Source of the DNA: Basidiobolus ranarum
Lineage: Eukaryota; Basidiobolomycota; Basidiobolomycetes; Basidiobolales
NCBI GenBank assembly: GCA_040143965.1
Contig: JASJQH010000105.1
Location: forward strand, 1 to 29,427
DNA length: 29,427 nucleotides
Reading direction: 5' to 3'
The notes below the pieces were generated by a model, which worked only from the letters and a program-made list of their open reading frames with translations, was not told the origin of the DNA and made no database searches. Positions within the stretch are counted from its first letter, which is position 1; the number at the start of each line of letters is the position of its first letter. The position numbers were made by a program, and so were the translations under genes. Below are positions 12,597-22,991 of the stretch, piece after piece.

Positions 12597-15049
12597 TCAA
12601 TGCGTTTCCTGGTCAAGTGAGGATGTCAAGATTACTTTTGGATGTATACTAATGTCAGTGAAAATTTCTGCTAATTCTTGGTGTGAATGCTCAATCTCTT
12701 TCTTGTTTTCTTGCACTCTTTGTGTTCCTCTATCGATAGCATGATGTACCTCCTCAAGCGCATTACGAGCAGGTTGGCTTAATTTTTCGTCAAGTTCTTT
12801 TTCGTAAACGTTGATTAAGTCTGATTTTAACTTATCCTCAAATGAGGTGAGGGTTTTAATTAGCTTTCTTTCAAAATACTCCCAACGTAGATTCATGTAC
12901 CCAAAGCCTGAGAGCGAGAAAGCGTAAGTAGAGAATGTAAGTAAATGGTATTTGGATAGGTTACGAACCGGTAGCCGCTGCCACAAAGTAGCTAGGCAAA
13001 GTGAAGGTTAGAGGCAGATTGAGGCTGAACATTGAAAGCCCAATACCCACAGCAGTAATCTAGAATCCGATAATTCCGGATCAGTCCAGTGATTGAATGG
13101 TGAACAATGTAAGAAAGTGTATCGCCGTTACCTGAAGTCCCGCTGACTGAGCTACAAGGTTACTTGCTTTCTGATGAATTTCTTGGCATTGGGTCTCAAT
13201 GTCAAATCCATGTCTTTGTCTCCATACAATATTACTAAGTACAAATGGGTCCGACTCTTTGACGAAATCAACGTTGTTTAGCTTCGATAACAAGCCCTCT
13301 AAGTCGGCTTTGAGCTCTCTGGAGATCATGTTTTCTTGGTAAGGCAAATCGGTGGCAATTTGTTCCAGGCAGTTGGTTAAGTTCAATCGTAGGCTTTCGA
13401 GACCTTCATTAAAACGACCAGTAGCATATGTCATCTATGAATAGATATATTCTAGTTAGCTTTGGAAAAAGTGTATGTCATAGTTGAAATATGCAGAAAG
13501 TCGAGTACGAACTCTGTGCTCAGCTTCTTCAAGGATTTCGGTTCCAAAGGCATTTCTCAAGTCGATGTCTACCGAGCCAAATTTAAAGAAGGCGTGGTAA
13601 AACTTGACCCTATTGAAATAATTTCTAATACGATTCTTCACATCCAGGATGTTGTGGTCAACGATTTTGATCTCTTTCTCCAAGAAATGTTGGGCCATAC
13701 TTTGTTTACCAGTTTGAAGATGTTCTGTCAACTTTGCTACCTTAAGATCGGTTGTTTCGAGAGTCTTTAAAAGTTCATTCTGTTGGTTTGTTAGTCTCTC
13801 TAGGGCTTTCAAGCCAATAAATCCTGTTGATTCGTACTTCATGGTTTGGATTTGCTGTGGTGTCAAGGTTTTGCATACAATATCCTTGACTTCTTGAATG
13901 CCTGACCGAATCCAAAGTTCCTGGTATTGATTGACTTCGGATTTTTTCATGGCTTCCTGGGCAGCAAGGGCATCACGGGTGGATAGATAAAAGATTTGGG
14001 GTAATTTCTGATCTTCGGTTGATTCAGAAACAAGTTGCTTAATCTCGGATTGCACTTCGTTGATAATCGAGTCAGCTCTACTGGAATCGCCACTAACTGC
14101 TTCCACTTCATTAATCAACATTAAGACATTCTTCTTTTTGTTCACTTTTCGGAAAAATTGGCGCTCGGTAGCCCCTTCAAATCTGCGGATGGTATCAGTC
14201 AAGAACAATACCAAATCGCTTCTCTGGATGATATCATCTACCACTGATTCATCTACTCTTCCAAGTGCTATACAGAGGAAAATGTTGAGTGCCAAATTGA
14301 TATGGGATATGACTTGAAAGCATCTAGATATTATCTGTCTGCTGTGTCTAACCTGGTAATTCATACAATTCTGTATGTTGCGCTCTTAGCCAGTCAGTAG
14401 GAATGCTAACATTGACGCAATCACCAACGTCGATTGAAGAAGGGGTTTGACCAAAACTACAAAAATACTCTTTAATTTGGGTGTTTTTCGTGGAATGCTA
14501 TCAAAGAGAAGTGGAAATGTTATTGTACCAAATACGATGAACTTTTCCCGTCTGAAGTGCAGTAGTACGCAAGGTAATAGCGTCCGAGGTTCCCTTCTCT
14601 CCGAATGGACTGTCTAGTAAAGCGTTGATAAGAGACTCTCCACCAGTTCTTGCCTCGCCAATAACTTTAAATTGCAAGAGAAAGGAAAAGGATTTTAGTC
14701 AAAGTTGAAACCACTAAATACACTTGTTTTCACGTCACCCCAGGGTCATATACCTACCGGCAACTCGGAAAATCGCATCTAATTCCGGGATCGCCGTGGC
14801 GGTTCTCTTAATCCAACTCGAATTCTGCTCTTCTAACTTCAGTTGGAGATTATTGATCTCTCCAAGTGTTTTAGATAGTCGTTGTTGTATGGTTTCGCTT
14901 TTTTGAGGAAGGTTTTCAGTAGAAGTTGAAAACCTAGAAAGTGCGTAATACGAGCTAGGTCGACGTAAGGAAGTCAAACATCTCGTTCTACCAAATGATA
15001 AAGGAAATCTTCTTAAAGAATGCAACTGGCTCACCACTATAGTTGACAT
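12597..15049 (-). CDS. Mitochondrial dynamin-like protein with degenerate GTPase motifs (Mmc1-like)
   Basis: Exons: 15049-14758, 14664-14529, 14456-14353, 14267-13513, 13434-13132, 13059-12969, 12907-12597; 663 residues. The N terminus is a typical mitochondrial presequence (SLRRFPLSFGRTRCLTSLRR; no acidic residue until about 45). A dynamin-like G domain follows (about 95-330), recognised from VIGEARTGGESLINALLDSPF, YELPALGRVDES and SDLVLFLTD, then long helical segments and one hydrophobic hairpin or membrane segment (about 530-560, ITAVGIGLSMFSLNLPLTF). The catalytic motifs are lost: Walker A reads GEARTGGES in place of GxxxxGKS, G3 lacks DxxG, and the N/TKxD motif reads NEVE. This suits a structural inner-membrane or matrix role rather than a working GTPase; it recalls the fungal cristae factor Mmc1, an assignment made from memory of the family. 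The donor at 13512 is GTTCGT, the weakest join. Confidence 0.75.
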
Positions 15050-15748
15050 ATTTGTATATTAGTGGACGACTTGGTCAAATCAACACTGCCAGTCTTGGGA
15101 GTCTTGGTTCAAGAGATCGCATTCAGTTGTCTGATTAACTGAAAATGCATCACCTATATGGATGAACCCCACAAAATACGTAGAAATCAACATTTACGAT
15201 GGGGATTTTTAATTGAATTTCCATAATTTTACACAATCTATTGCTTTAGTTAAATCAATTGTGTTATCCTAAATCTCTCCTCGTCTACAGTGTGAGATGC
15301 GTGAGCTGTGAGCGACACATCAACCGTGATCCTGCTAATGGATGATAAAACAGGTCACTTGGTTAACTTCCTCGCTGAAACTAGACCTCCGTACACTGCA
15401 GGCTTGCGAAAGGTACTTGTTACGATTTCATCACCATGTGCATGCTCACACAGTTCTTATGAGAGCTAGTAATGAACGTCACAAAATCCACCAATTTAGT
15501 AGAGATGAATCATGTGATTCCATCAAGATTCCGCCTTGCAGTAGTATTGGAGCAAGCTTAGTTCTAAACTGCAGTAAAATTACCTAGTCACTATTTGTAA
15601 GCATTTTCCAAGCATTCCCTTTGTAACAGGAGTTATTATTGTTGTTCTCCTATTTCTAAATAAACCTTTACAAACCACCTTTCTTTTTACTCATTTCTTT
15701 GAACAATATTAAATCGAGTAAGTGAAGTGGCGCTCCGTTCAAAATCCA
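15050..15748. other. Divergent spacer, dynamin-like gene / Atg14-like gene
   Basis: About 700 bases holding both promoters. An 81-codon plus-strand frame (15342-15587) lacks any recognisable motif and a plausible ATG context. T-rich sequence precedes the Atg14-like ATG. No RNA gene is seen. Confidence 0.5.
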
Positions 15749-17411
15749 ATGGAATGCAAAGTATGCTGCAACGTTCAACGTCGATTTTATTGTGCTTCTT
15801 GTATACAAGAAAGGTATTCTCCCTATCTTTCTTCTTTATCAATATCACAAGAGAAACTCTAGACAATTTGGTGGAGCTTTTATGTACTGCTTTATTATTT
15901 ATTCTGATGAAATTTCCTTTGTTTTCCAAAAACCAATCCTTGTAGAGTACGAAAGCATCAAGCAGTTGCAAATCGATATGCAAACAGCATCCGTGAAGTT
16001 TTAGATAAGTTTCAAGTGGCTTTAAAATCTTCTCAAGTTGAGGGAAAGCAAAAACATATCCAAAAGCAAGCTCTAGAACGAAGTTTAACTCGATATAAAG
16101 AACAGTTAGAAGCCAAACAAAAGCAAATTGATATAGGTATTCATAGGTTTTATTATCAATTGAGCATTCTCATTACCACTAAGTTTTAGAAGAATAACCA
16201 TCCTTTTGATTGTCATTATTACACTATTGTGATACAGAAAAATCGCGAGTACATCAACTTCAAGTTAGAAATGGATTACTTCGAGAGAATTTGATTTCTG
16301 CTAGAGCTCGATTGAAAGCATCTAGAGAGCAAGAAGTGGTTCGTTATGAGACTTACATGGCGAAACTCTTCGAAAAGAAAAAGCACGCACAACAGATCTT
16401 AGCACATACAAGAAGGGTCCTAGTATGGGAATTGCTATCTTTATTTGAGTTACGACAATTAGGCGACGACACAGTTCATCCCAATCATCATCACTCAAAT
16501 CCCTTTAACCTTCGATGTAAATACATTATCGCCGGGATCTACTTGCCGAGCAACGGGAATTGGCCTGGTGAGTGATTCTATTTTTGTTCGCTTTCATAGA
16601 GCCATCTAACCATCTCATATGAAAAGAATGTCCTAGAGACCAATTGAATGCCGGAGTAGGTCACATCATTCACATGTCGGGGCTGATGGCTCACTATCTC
16701 AATGTAAAACTTCCGCTTCAGGTGCTCTACAAAGATTCTCTTCCATACATTAAAGTAGCATTGGACAACGCTTCCGAAAGGTAAGTAGCAATATATATAT
16801 ATACGATGAATAGCTCATTTACCAAAAATATGAAATAGCGAGACGATGCCACTCTATTACTCAGATGATAACAACGACTTGTTCACAGCGGGAATGGCGA
16901 TGCTTAGCTACAATATTCTCTGCCTCTGTTATTCTCAAGGGTTAGAAATCTCGCCAAATCAGATACATCACATATTACGAAATTTGCTCATGTGTTGCAA
17001 GTCGAACAATTTAGGCCGGTGAGTTTTATGAATCTATCGAGGAATTTCCCAGCTCTCTCGCCCCATTTAAATGAACGAAATGGCTAACCTTAGAATCTTC
17101 AATGCATTAGGACAAACAACAATCCACGCAAGATCCCTATGTTCAATGTAAGCAAAGTGTACCAAATTATAAAATCTACAAGAAACCCTGAAAATGCATT
17201 GAGTGTGCATGAAGCTCTACAGCTTAACTTTGCCGGAGAAGACTCTAGCGAAGAGGATGAAGACGGCAATGAAACATGGGATCTAGTCGAGGTTGTCTTA
17301 CCGCCTACACCAAGTCAAACATTGGATATCGAACATTGGAGTAAAAGTGCAATGTCTGAGAAAGGAAAGCAGGCGGTAGGGTATCTAAGCGGATGGGTAA
17401 ACTTCCTGTGA
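15749..17411 (+). CDS. Atg14/UVRAG-family subunit of the class III PI3-kinase complex
   Basis: Exons: 15749-15813, 15946-16136, 16238-16567, 16627-16780, 16839-17018, 17111-17411; 406 residues. The N terminus carries a paired-cysteine motif (MECKVCCNVQRRFYCASC), as in Atg14/Barkor. Residues 25-140 form a long basic coiled coil that would pair with Atg6/Beclin. The Atg14/UVRAG domain follows: RVLVWELLSLFELRQ, then IIAGIYLPSNGNWP, the CPRDQLNAGVGHIIHMSGLM block and YLNVKLPLQV. The C-terminal quarter is acidic (EDSSEEDEDGNETWDLVEV). The CxxC pair plus short length favour Atg14, which would direct Vps34 to autophagosome formation, over the endosomal UVRAG/Vps38. The last acceptor is 17110 and not 17093: only the former keeps the frame open. 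AATAAA lies at 17528-17533. It is convergent with the methyltransferase gene. Confidence 0.75.
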
Positions 17412-17643
17412 TGTAATCAAGTAGCTCTTCCTACACCTCCCACCCTTCATCACCCATCTCACTTGCCATCTGATTTATTTATGTATATTACATTCCCTCT
17501 CAAATCATTGTCCTAGAAACGATTGGTAATAAAAAAGACAGATGCACGTTTGTGAGTGAAAAGTCAAATTCAAAATTTATTATTCAAAAGTGGATTAAAA
17601 TTGATATACAGCCAACATCTCTATATATTGCGGGTGAGATTTC

Positions 17644-18405
17644 TTACAATTTAGTAAGTCGATAGAAACGAACAAAATCCAGACGCATTTGTTCTGGCAC
17701 ATACGGATGCCACGCAGTGGTAGGAAGTATCTCCAACTTCAAACATTTCTCTGCGTTGGCAACAAAGGCATCTTGAGCTGCTTGGTTTCTTACTTCTGAC
17801 ATGCAGTAGATAGTTGTCTTTCCCTGGTCGTCACATAGTTGATTCATAGTGTACACCAGGTCAGTAGCACTAGCCTCAGAATAAATACAATCCGCTGCAA
17901 AGATGAAATCCAGAGGGAATTCGCGTTTAATACGCTCTATTTCCTTTTGATATTCCTCTCCCCAAACTAAGGGCATAGTTGTCACGTTGGCTTGGTTCAA
18001 AGCTACGTTTCGTTGAAGTCTGGGTACAAGTTCAGGGATATCTGTCATTATTACGTTGGCTTCTAATTTACTCAACACAATACCTGGCACACCGATCCCA
18101 GCACCTAACTCGAGACAATTTTTCCCAGCGACGTTTAAATTCTTCTTCTTATTGACACCTTTGCCTCCTCTACGAAATAGACATTCCAAGTAACAACTAA
18201 GTATAAAAGAGGAGCCCCAAGCGTATCCTCCCAAATGTGGTGAGTGAGGATCTTGTTCAAAACTTAAGGTGAATTGTCCGAGTTTAACGGATATTTGGTC
18301 GGCAGCTTGTAAAGTCCACCTGTCCAACTCTTCCATTTCTTTATTGGTAAACTTTCCATCTTCCCAGCCAGAAGTGATGTATTGAAAAGAACTAGGGTCA
18401 GGCAT
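17644..18405 (-). CDS. METTL21-type protein methyltransferase
   Basis: Single-exon gene, 253 residues, predicted S-adenosylmethionine-dependent seven-beta-strand methyltransferase of family 16, the group holding METTL21 and the yeast Efm/Nnt1 lysine methyltransferases. Seen: a substrate-side GGYAWGSSFILSCYL segment (compare the family's G..W.....L..YL), motif I LELGAGIGVPGIVLSKL (about 98-114), post-I acidic MTDIPELVPRLQRNVALN, and the family's DxxY motif in FIFAADCIYSE (about 163-173). These families methylate lysines of translation factors and chaperones, or in a few cases other proteins; the substrate here cannot be told. It is one of only two intronless gene calls in the window (the other is the doubtful 58-codon frame). 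It is convergent with the Atg14-like gene, 232 bases between stops. Confidence 0.88.
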   Translation of the reverse strand: MPDPSSFQYITSGWEDGKFTNKEMEELDRWTLQAADQISVKLGQFTLSFEQDPHSPHLGGYAWGSSFILSCYLECLFRRGGKGVNKKKNLNVAGKNCLELGAGIGVPGIVLSKLEANVIMTDIPELVPRLQRNVALNQANVTTMPLVWGEEYQKEIERIKREFPLDFIFAADCIYSEASATDLVYTMNQLCDDQGKTTIYCMSEVRNQAAQDAFVANAEKCLKLEILPTTAWHPYVPEQMRLDFVRFYRLTKL

Positions 18406-18749
18406 ATTTATGGTAGAACTATGATAAGAATTGATTTCATTTGCTTTAGTAGATTTAATATGGCTTTAGAGATGGAAAAAATCCCATCACATGGATTTGT
18501 TTACATGATGATTGGTTTAACCAGGTTCAATATTTACGAAGAAAGTTAAATGAGTTGGGTTACGATCTGATTAAGTTAAGCAGTTAAGTTAGAAGATGAT
18601 TAAGAGTCTAAATAAGTTGAATAATAAAAAGTAGTTCTATAATGCTGATGCTGTAGGTGAGTTCTATGTGGAATACGGGGTGTGTACATATGGAGAAAAT
18701 CAGAAAATATTAGAAAATGATTATATAGTATAAATCAAATAACTAGAGT
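18406..18749. other. Spacer with TTAAGTTA-rich low-complexity stretch
   Basis: Promoter side of the methyltransferase gene and 3' side of the next minus-strand gene. The stretch 18540-18630 is built largely of TTAAGTTA-like words and low in C. No gene is seen. Confidence 0.5.
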
Positions 18750-19149
18750 TCAAAAGCATCCGATCAACTCTTGGATTTGCTGGATGAGGGTAGACATGGT
18801 TTGATTGGAGAATTCCCCTTCATCTGTGATATCTGGGACTAGTGCATCTCCTTCCACAAAATCCAATAGCTGTCTAACGCGAATCAACTGATCAATTTTA
18901 TCAGTTGACTGGGAGTTCTTTTCATAAATTGTCTTCAGCTCTAGAAAAAGATTTAGATACGGGCAAATTGACGGTGATAGACATGAAATATATACCTTGG
19001 TACAGTTGATGAACTTGAAGCAGAGACTCTCTCTGGTGCTGAAAAGAGCTTTGACTTTGTTGAATACGGTCGGGTACCACGAACTCGTCTTGATCAAATT
19101 CAAACCCTTCATCCCAAGACTCCGAGGCGCTTTCATAAAGTGACAGCAT
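18750..19149 (-). CDS. Small acidic coiled-coil protein, unrecognised
   Basis: Two exons, 19149-18996 and 18940-18750 (intron 18995-18941, GTATAT...CTAG, 55 bp), give 114 residues. The N terminus is acidic and aromatic, ESWDEGFEFDQDEFVVPDRI, followed by a predicted helix rich in Q and H, then a second helical part with ELKTIYEKNSQ and a C-terminal amphipathic STLIQQIQELIGCF. The pattern W-D-x-x-F-x-F-x-x-D-x-F-V-V-P followed by a helix reminds me of N-terminal segments in fungal septation/mitotic-exit scaffold proteins such as Byr4/Bfa1, but the protein is far shorter and I do not assign it. Phase 1 splicing regenerates a glutamate codon; reading through the intron meets a stop soon after. 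Confidence 0.6.
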
Positions 19150-19803
19150 TTCTATAATCTATGTTTGGATACAAACTCCCAGAGCAGCCCAACCTCTTGC
19201 GCAGTTATATATATATTCCCCCATTCACTCGTCCATTATCAGCGTGGCAAAGTTCAAAATCGTCAGAGAGTGATCACCAATTGTTTCCGCTTGATTTCTA
19301 GATTTCCAATTAAAAAGGGGGAGATAATGGGCTGATTGAGGCTCAATAATGATAGAAATGGTTGGATTTGTTACTCAAAGCTTGGATTAGGGTTATCGCA
19401 CTCAGGCCCATTGTAGTATTGATCTAATAGAGCATTCAAAACCTCAAAGTTTCATGTATTTTAAGGTTGAAGAATAGAATTGGGTTTCATGTATTTTAGG
19501 GTTGAAGAATAAGAATTGTAATTGTTACTAAATATATTCCAATTTACCCCAGCCTCTTTAATGCTCTGTGTGCTGTTTCCGGTTTGTCAGCCACCATTTC
19601 CCCATTTACTGCTTCAACCATACCCTAGCGTTGAGCTGATGCCAATCGAACATTCATTCACCTCTTCCCCATACAAAACATGAAACGAGCGAGAAAATGG
19701 TCTCTATCTTTTATTAAGCAGATTTCAGCACATCATTTATTCCAATATTTACAAAAACCATTTCCGATATTTACAAGCAAAAGAGAACTCTGCACACGAA
19801 CAT
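19150..19803. other. Spacer between two minus-strand genes
   Basis: Holds the promoter of the acidic protein gene, a TA run near 19206-19215 and a short tandem duplication (19450-19518). No gene is seen. Confidence 0.5.
19450..19518 (+). repeat. Two-copy 34-35 bp tandem duplication
   Basis: TTTCATGTATTTTAAGGTTG at 19450 recurs at 19485 as TTTCATGTATTTTAGGGTTG, and the following GAAGAATA(A)GAATTG also repeats. The copies differ by only one substitution and a small indel, so the duplication is recent. Confidence 0.85.
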
Positions 19804-21190
19804 TTATAGAAAATCGGGTTTTATGGAATCTTCATGCATATCCATAACCTGCAGAAACGAATGTTCAGTCCGTCATATTTACACATGTATTAGAAATCCA
19901 TAATAATCTGGTAAATACCTCGATTTGTTCCTGCAGCATTCGAATCATCACGTCCGGTGCTAACATCGAAGCCAACTGCTTGACTTGATTTTCTAAATGT
20001 ACGCGAAACTCACGCTCCGCCTTTAGTCTCTTGTCAAAATCTCGCTCACGACGATCAGTGGTAACTACAAGGTTTTCGTGGTTTTGTGACACTTGACGAA
20101 GCATTATACCTTGAAGTATCGAATTAGTATAGGGTAACTCCACTTGATGGGGAGGGTTTAATACTTACGGAGTTCACGAATGGTCACATCTTTACTACGA
20201 GATTCAGCCTCGAATCGTTGCCGAGAAGCCAGCTCGATCATCAAGTTTCGTTCAATTGTGTCACGCTTCTCCATCTCTAGAGAATCCATATGATTGAGCT
20301 TCTAGCTCTAGTGACGAGGGGAATTTGCTCTAAGGAGACTTACCTAATTCAACTCGATCTTGAAGTTTGGTAATTTTGCGTCGTAATTGCTAAGTTGAGA
20401 TATTTTGTTATTTCTTTGTTCCTGACTATCGAAAATCAAACAAATATGGTCTAGATACCTCAATTTGAACTGCATCTTCACTCTCACCGGTAGAATCGCT
20501 GGTGATTGAAACTTTCCGCTTTAACACTCCTCTGGTAATATAGGCGAGAGTTAGTAAGTGATCTCCAATCATCAAGACACATTATTCTTTACTTTGGTTC
20601 CAATGAACTAGTGAAGAGTGGAGTCGAATCGAGGCTGACTGAGCGTGGTGTTCTAGGACGTGGGGACATACCAACACCACTCAAGTTTGGTCTATCATAA
20701 TCATAAACGATTAGAAATCCTTAATTAAACCAACGATTGGTCTATAACTTTCACTCACTGCTTATCACAATAAATTGAATTGAAATTGTTGTTCCACTCC
20801 GGTCTAGGCTTTGGTGTGGATTTGACTGGTGTGGGGCGTTGCGGTGATAATTTGAATACTGGACGCTCTATCGGCTCTGGTTTGGGGATACGTTGAGGTG
20901 GGTCAATGAAGCCAAACCGACGTAACGATCTAGGGGAAGCACGTGGGTATTTGAAGTCTAAAGAACATTTCCAAAAGTTAACGAAATTCCAAAAAAGGTT
21001 TTCTTTACTAGACAATGCTTTTAATACCTGGACTTGTTGATGTTGTGGTACTAGAAGAACAACTGAAACGTCGTGAAGGAGTAGGGGTAGCTAGTGGTGA
21101 AGTGGAGACTGTACTACTTTTCGTGTCAGTTAGGGAGGGAGAGGGAGAGCTAGGCCTCTCTTCTCTGCAAGGATAAGCAAAACCCTCCAT
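19804..21190 (-). CDS. Ser/Pro-rich coiled-coil protein, eight exons, unrecognised
   Basis: Exons: 21190-21028, 20957-20759, 20691-20593, 20531-20459, 20389-20344, 20276-20169, 20109-19919, 19848-19804; 307 residues. Residues 1-150 are low complexity: serine, threonine, proline and arginine, with many SP/TP sites (SPSPSLTDTKSS, LATPTPSRR, SPRPRTPRS), suggesting control by proline-directed kinases. Residues 160-300 are a nearly continuous charged coiled coil (QIEQLRRKITKLQDRVELE, KRLKAEREFRVHLENQVKQL) ending with PDFL. Such layouts occur in spindle-pole, septum and cortical scaffold proteins, but I recognise no orthologue. The small exon 20389-20344 (46 bases) has good splice sites on both sides and is needed for the frame. 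The ATG at 21190 is the first in the frame. Confidence 0.65.
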
Positions 21191-21706
21191 ATTACTTAGT
21201 TTTACGTTATTCAAGTGTGGATAAAAGAGATAATTTCAAAGATTTCAATAGCAAATGATCATATGCAATTAATTGTACAAGGATAGTGGGCGCGGAAGGT
21301 AGCTCTCTTTTATAGCAACTATGAATGATTAAAAATAGGGTATTAATGTGAGACCTTCATGTCTTTGTGCTATTTCTAAAAAATTGGGAAACAATATAAT
21401 GGCGAATCGTTGTTTAAGAATCACTCCATTTGATCATTGTTGATTGCATTCCATAGTTATTTGATTAACTCCCTACATAATGAGATAGCAACAGTAATGG
21501 TTGTATTAAATGGTTGTATTGTCAAGGAAGTTATCCAATCTATGAACCAATCTTGTATGATCTATAAATGATGACACGTGACCCCTCAGATGTACGGTAA
21601 AAAAAAAGAAAAAATACAAAGCAAAAGCAGTGAGGTTGAAAAAATGGATTTCCTTTGACATCCAAGACTAGTCACCATATACCGTCACCATAGTTAATTT
21701 TTCGTC
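21191..21706. other. Divergent spacer, coiled-coil gene / Alb1-like gene
   Basis: AT-rich; holds both promoters. An A-rich tract (21599-21627) and a pyrimidine/purine switch precede the Alb1-like ATG. No reading frame or RNA gene is seen. Confidence 0.5.
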
Positions 21707-22166
21707 ATGGGAAAACCAAGTACGTAATATAGAGTAGATTCATGTTACTTCAGCACTAACGAGCTTATTCATTGCCGACTTTTAGAGAAGATGCAAGTTG
21801 ATGACGAATGTATGTAGCCATAAATTTGATATACATATAATTTTCTGCCAGCTAACGATCCAAATATCTTAATGTAGCTGTCTCAAACAAGGAAGTCGTT
21901 GATCGTGAATTGGCTCAGCTTCAACATCGTACAGCTCAAAGGTATTTTATTCTCCGTCAGTTTTATTGCGAGTATACTTATTGAACAATGGAAAATACAG
22001 TGGTGTCAAGAAGGGCAGAAAGAAACAAATCTCTGCAAAGGCCCAAAAACGCAAGACTAAATTGCTTGAAAAGGCGCTTACCTCGGTAGAGAAGGAGGAG
22101 AAGCGATTAGATAAGCAAAGTGAGAAATCTATTAAGAAGCAGTTAGGCAAGAAGGCATGGGAGTAA
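21707..22166 (+). CDS. Small basic nuclear protein, Alb1-like
   Basis: Four exons: 21707-21719, 21786-21809, 21878-21941, 22001-22166; 88 residues. The first two exons are only 13 and 24 bases; donors GTACGT and GTATGT and acceptors TTTTAG and AATGTAG support them, and together they give MGKPKKMQVDDE. The rest is strongly basic and helical: GVKKGRKKQISAKAQKRKTK, then alternating lysine/glutamate helix and a final LGKKAWE. The basic block followed by a charged helix and terminal WE resembles Alb1, a fungal partner of Arx1 on pre-60S ribosomal subunits. That match is by pattern only. A nucleolar or ribosome-assembly role is likely from the composition. Confidence 0.6.
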
Positions 22167-22991
22167 TCAACAAAGCAAGACTTTGTTAAACATGAGCTGC
22201 CACCATATAGAAACACATTTGTACTCGTAGCAATGTAGCCGCTACCATCCCTGTTCACACTAAATAATTTAATTCACTCCAATTGTATTTTGCAGTGGAT
22301 GATTCTGGAGATACGCTACTGAACTTCTATACTCAGAATAAATTGAGCCAACTTTGGTTTGTTTATATGCTATATATTCAATGACTTGGTTATTTTAACT
22401 TTAATAAACAACCGTACTATTGGCAATAGCAACCCTTATCATTGCTCAACCCCAACTCCTGTCTCGTTTGGTATGGTAATTTGGCTTAGATGCTGTGCAC
22501 TTTGTAGACATTAACAAACCTCAGCGAAGTTGGCTGACTATTGGTTACCAGATGAACATTAGATCTCTGACTGATTACCAATTGGTTGATCCTCAATACG
22601 CTATTCAGATAAAGGTTCTTTCTAGAACGCGCCTACAGGTGTTAACTTCACTAGTAGAGTAATAAGTGATGTCTAGATTTTGATATATGCCCGTAAGTTA
22701 AAATCTAGTTTCTTCCGTAACCAGCCGATCTGACCATCGATTAATTGATAGTTTACCATTTGTCCAAATGTTCATCAATTCTGTATGATATCATCATACT
22801 TATCCCGAACATCCTCTGGGAAGCGAGAATGACATGCTGAGTAGTCCAGAGCGATTCGGTAATTGGTTTCCCGTTATATTGAGGACCTAGGACACTTATA
22901 AATACAGCCACCGTCTATCTTCTCCCACTCAGTGTTCCTTACTCACAAATAGAACTTAATTACTAAACCCTTAATAGAGTTTGAAACTGCT
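22167..22991. other. Spacer upstream of the HAD phosphatase
   Basis: About 825 bases, mostly without coding signal. AATAAA words at 22338 and 22402 may end the Alb1-like transcript. The last 100 bases form a compact promoter with a TATA box (22897-22904) and a pyrimidine-rich start region TCTATCTTCTCCCACTC. No other gene is seen. Confidence 0.55.
22897..22904 (+). promoter_or_regulatory. TATA box (TATAAATA) of the HAD phosphatase gene
   Basis: TATAAATA sits 87 bases before the ATG at 22992, with a CT-rich tract about 15-35 bases downstream that suits a transcription start. It agrees with the strong codon bias of the gene in pointing to high expression. Confidence 0.6.

Noticed and set aside
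15342-15587. 81-codon frame in the spacer before the Atg14-like gene
   Set aside because: No plausible ATG context, no motif, and it sits in a divergent promoter region.
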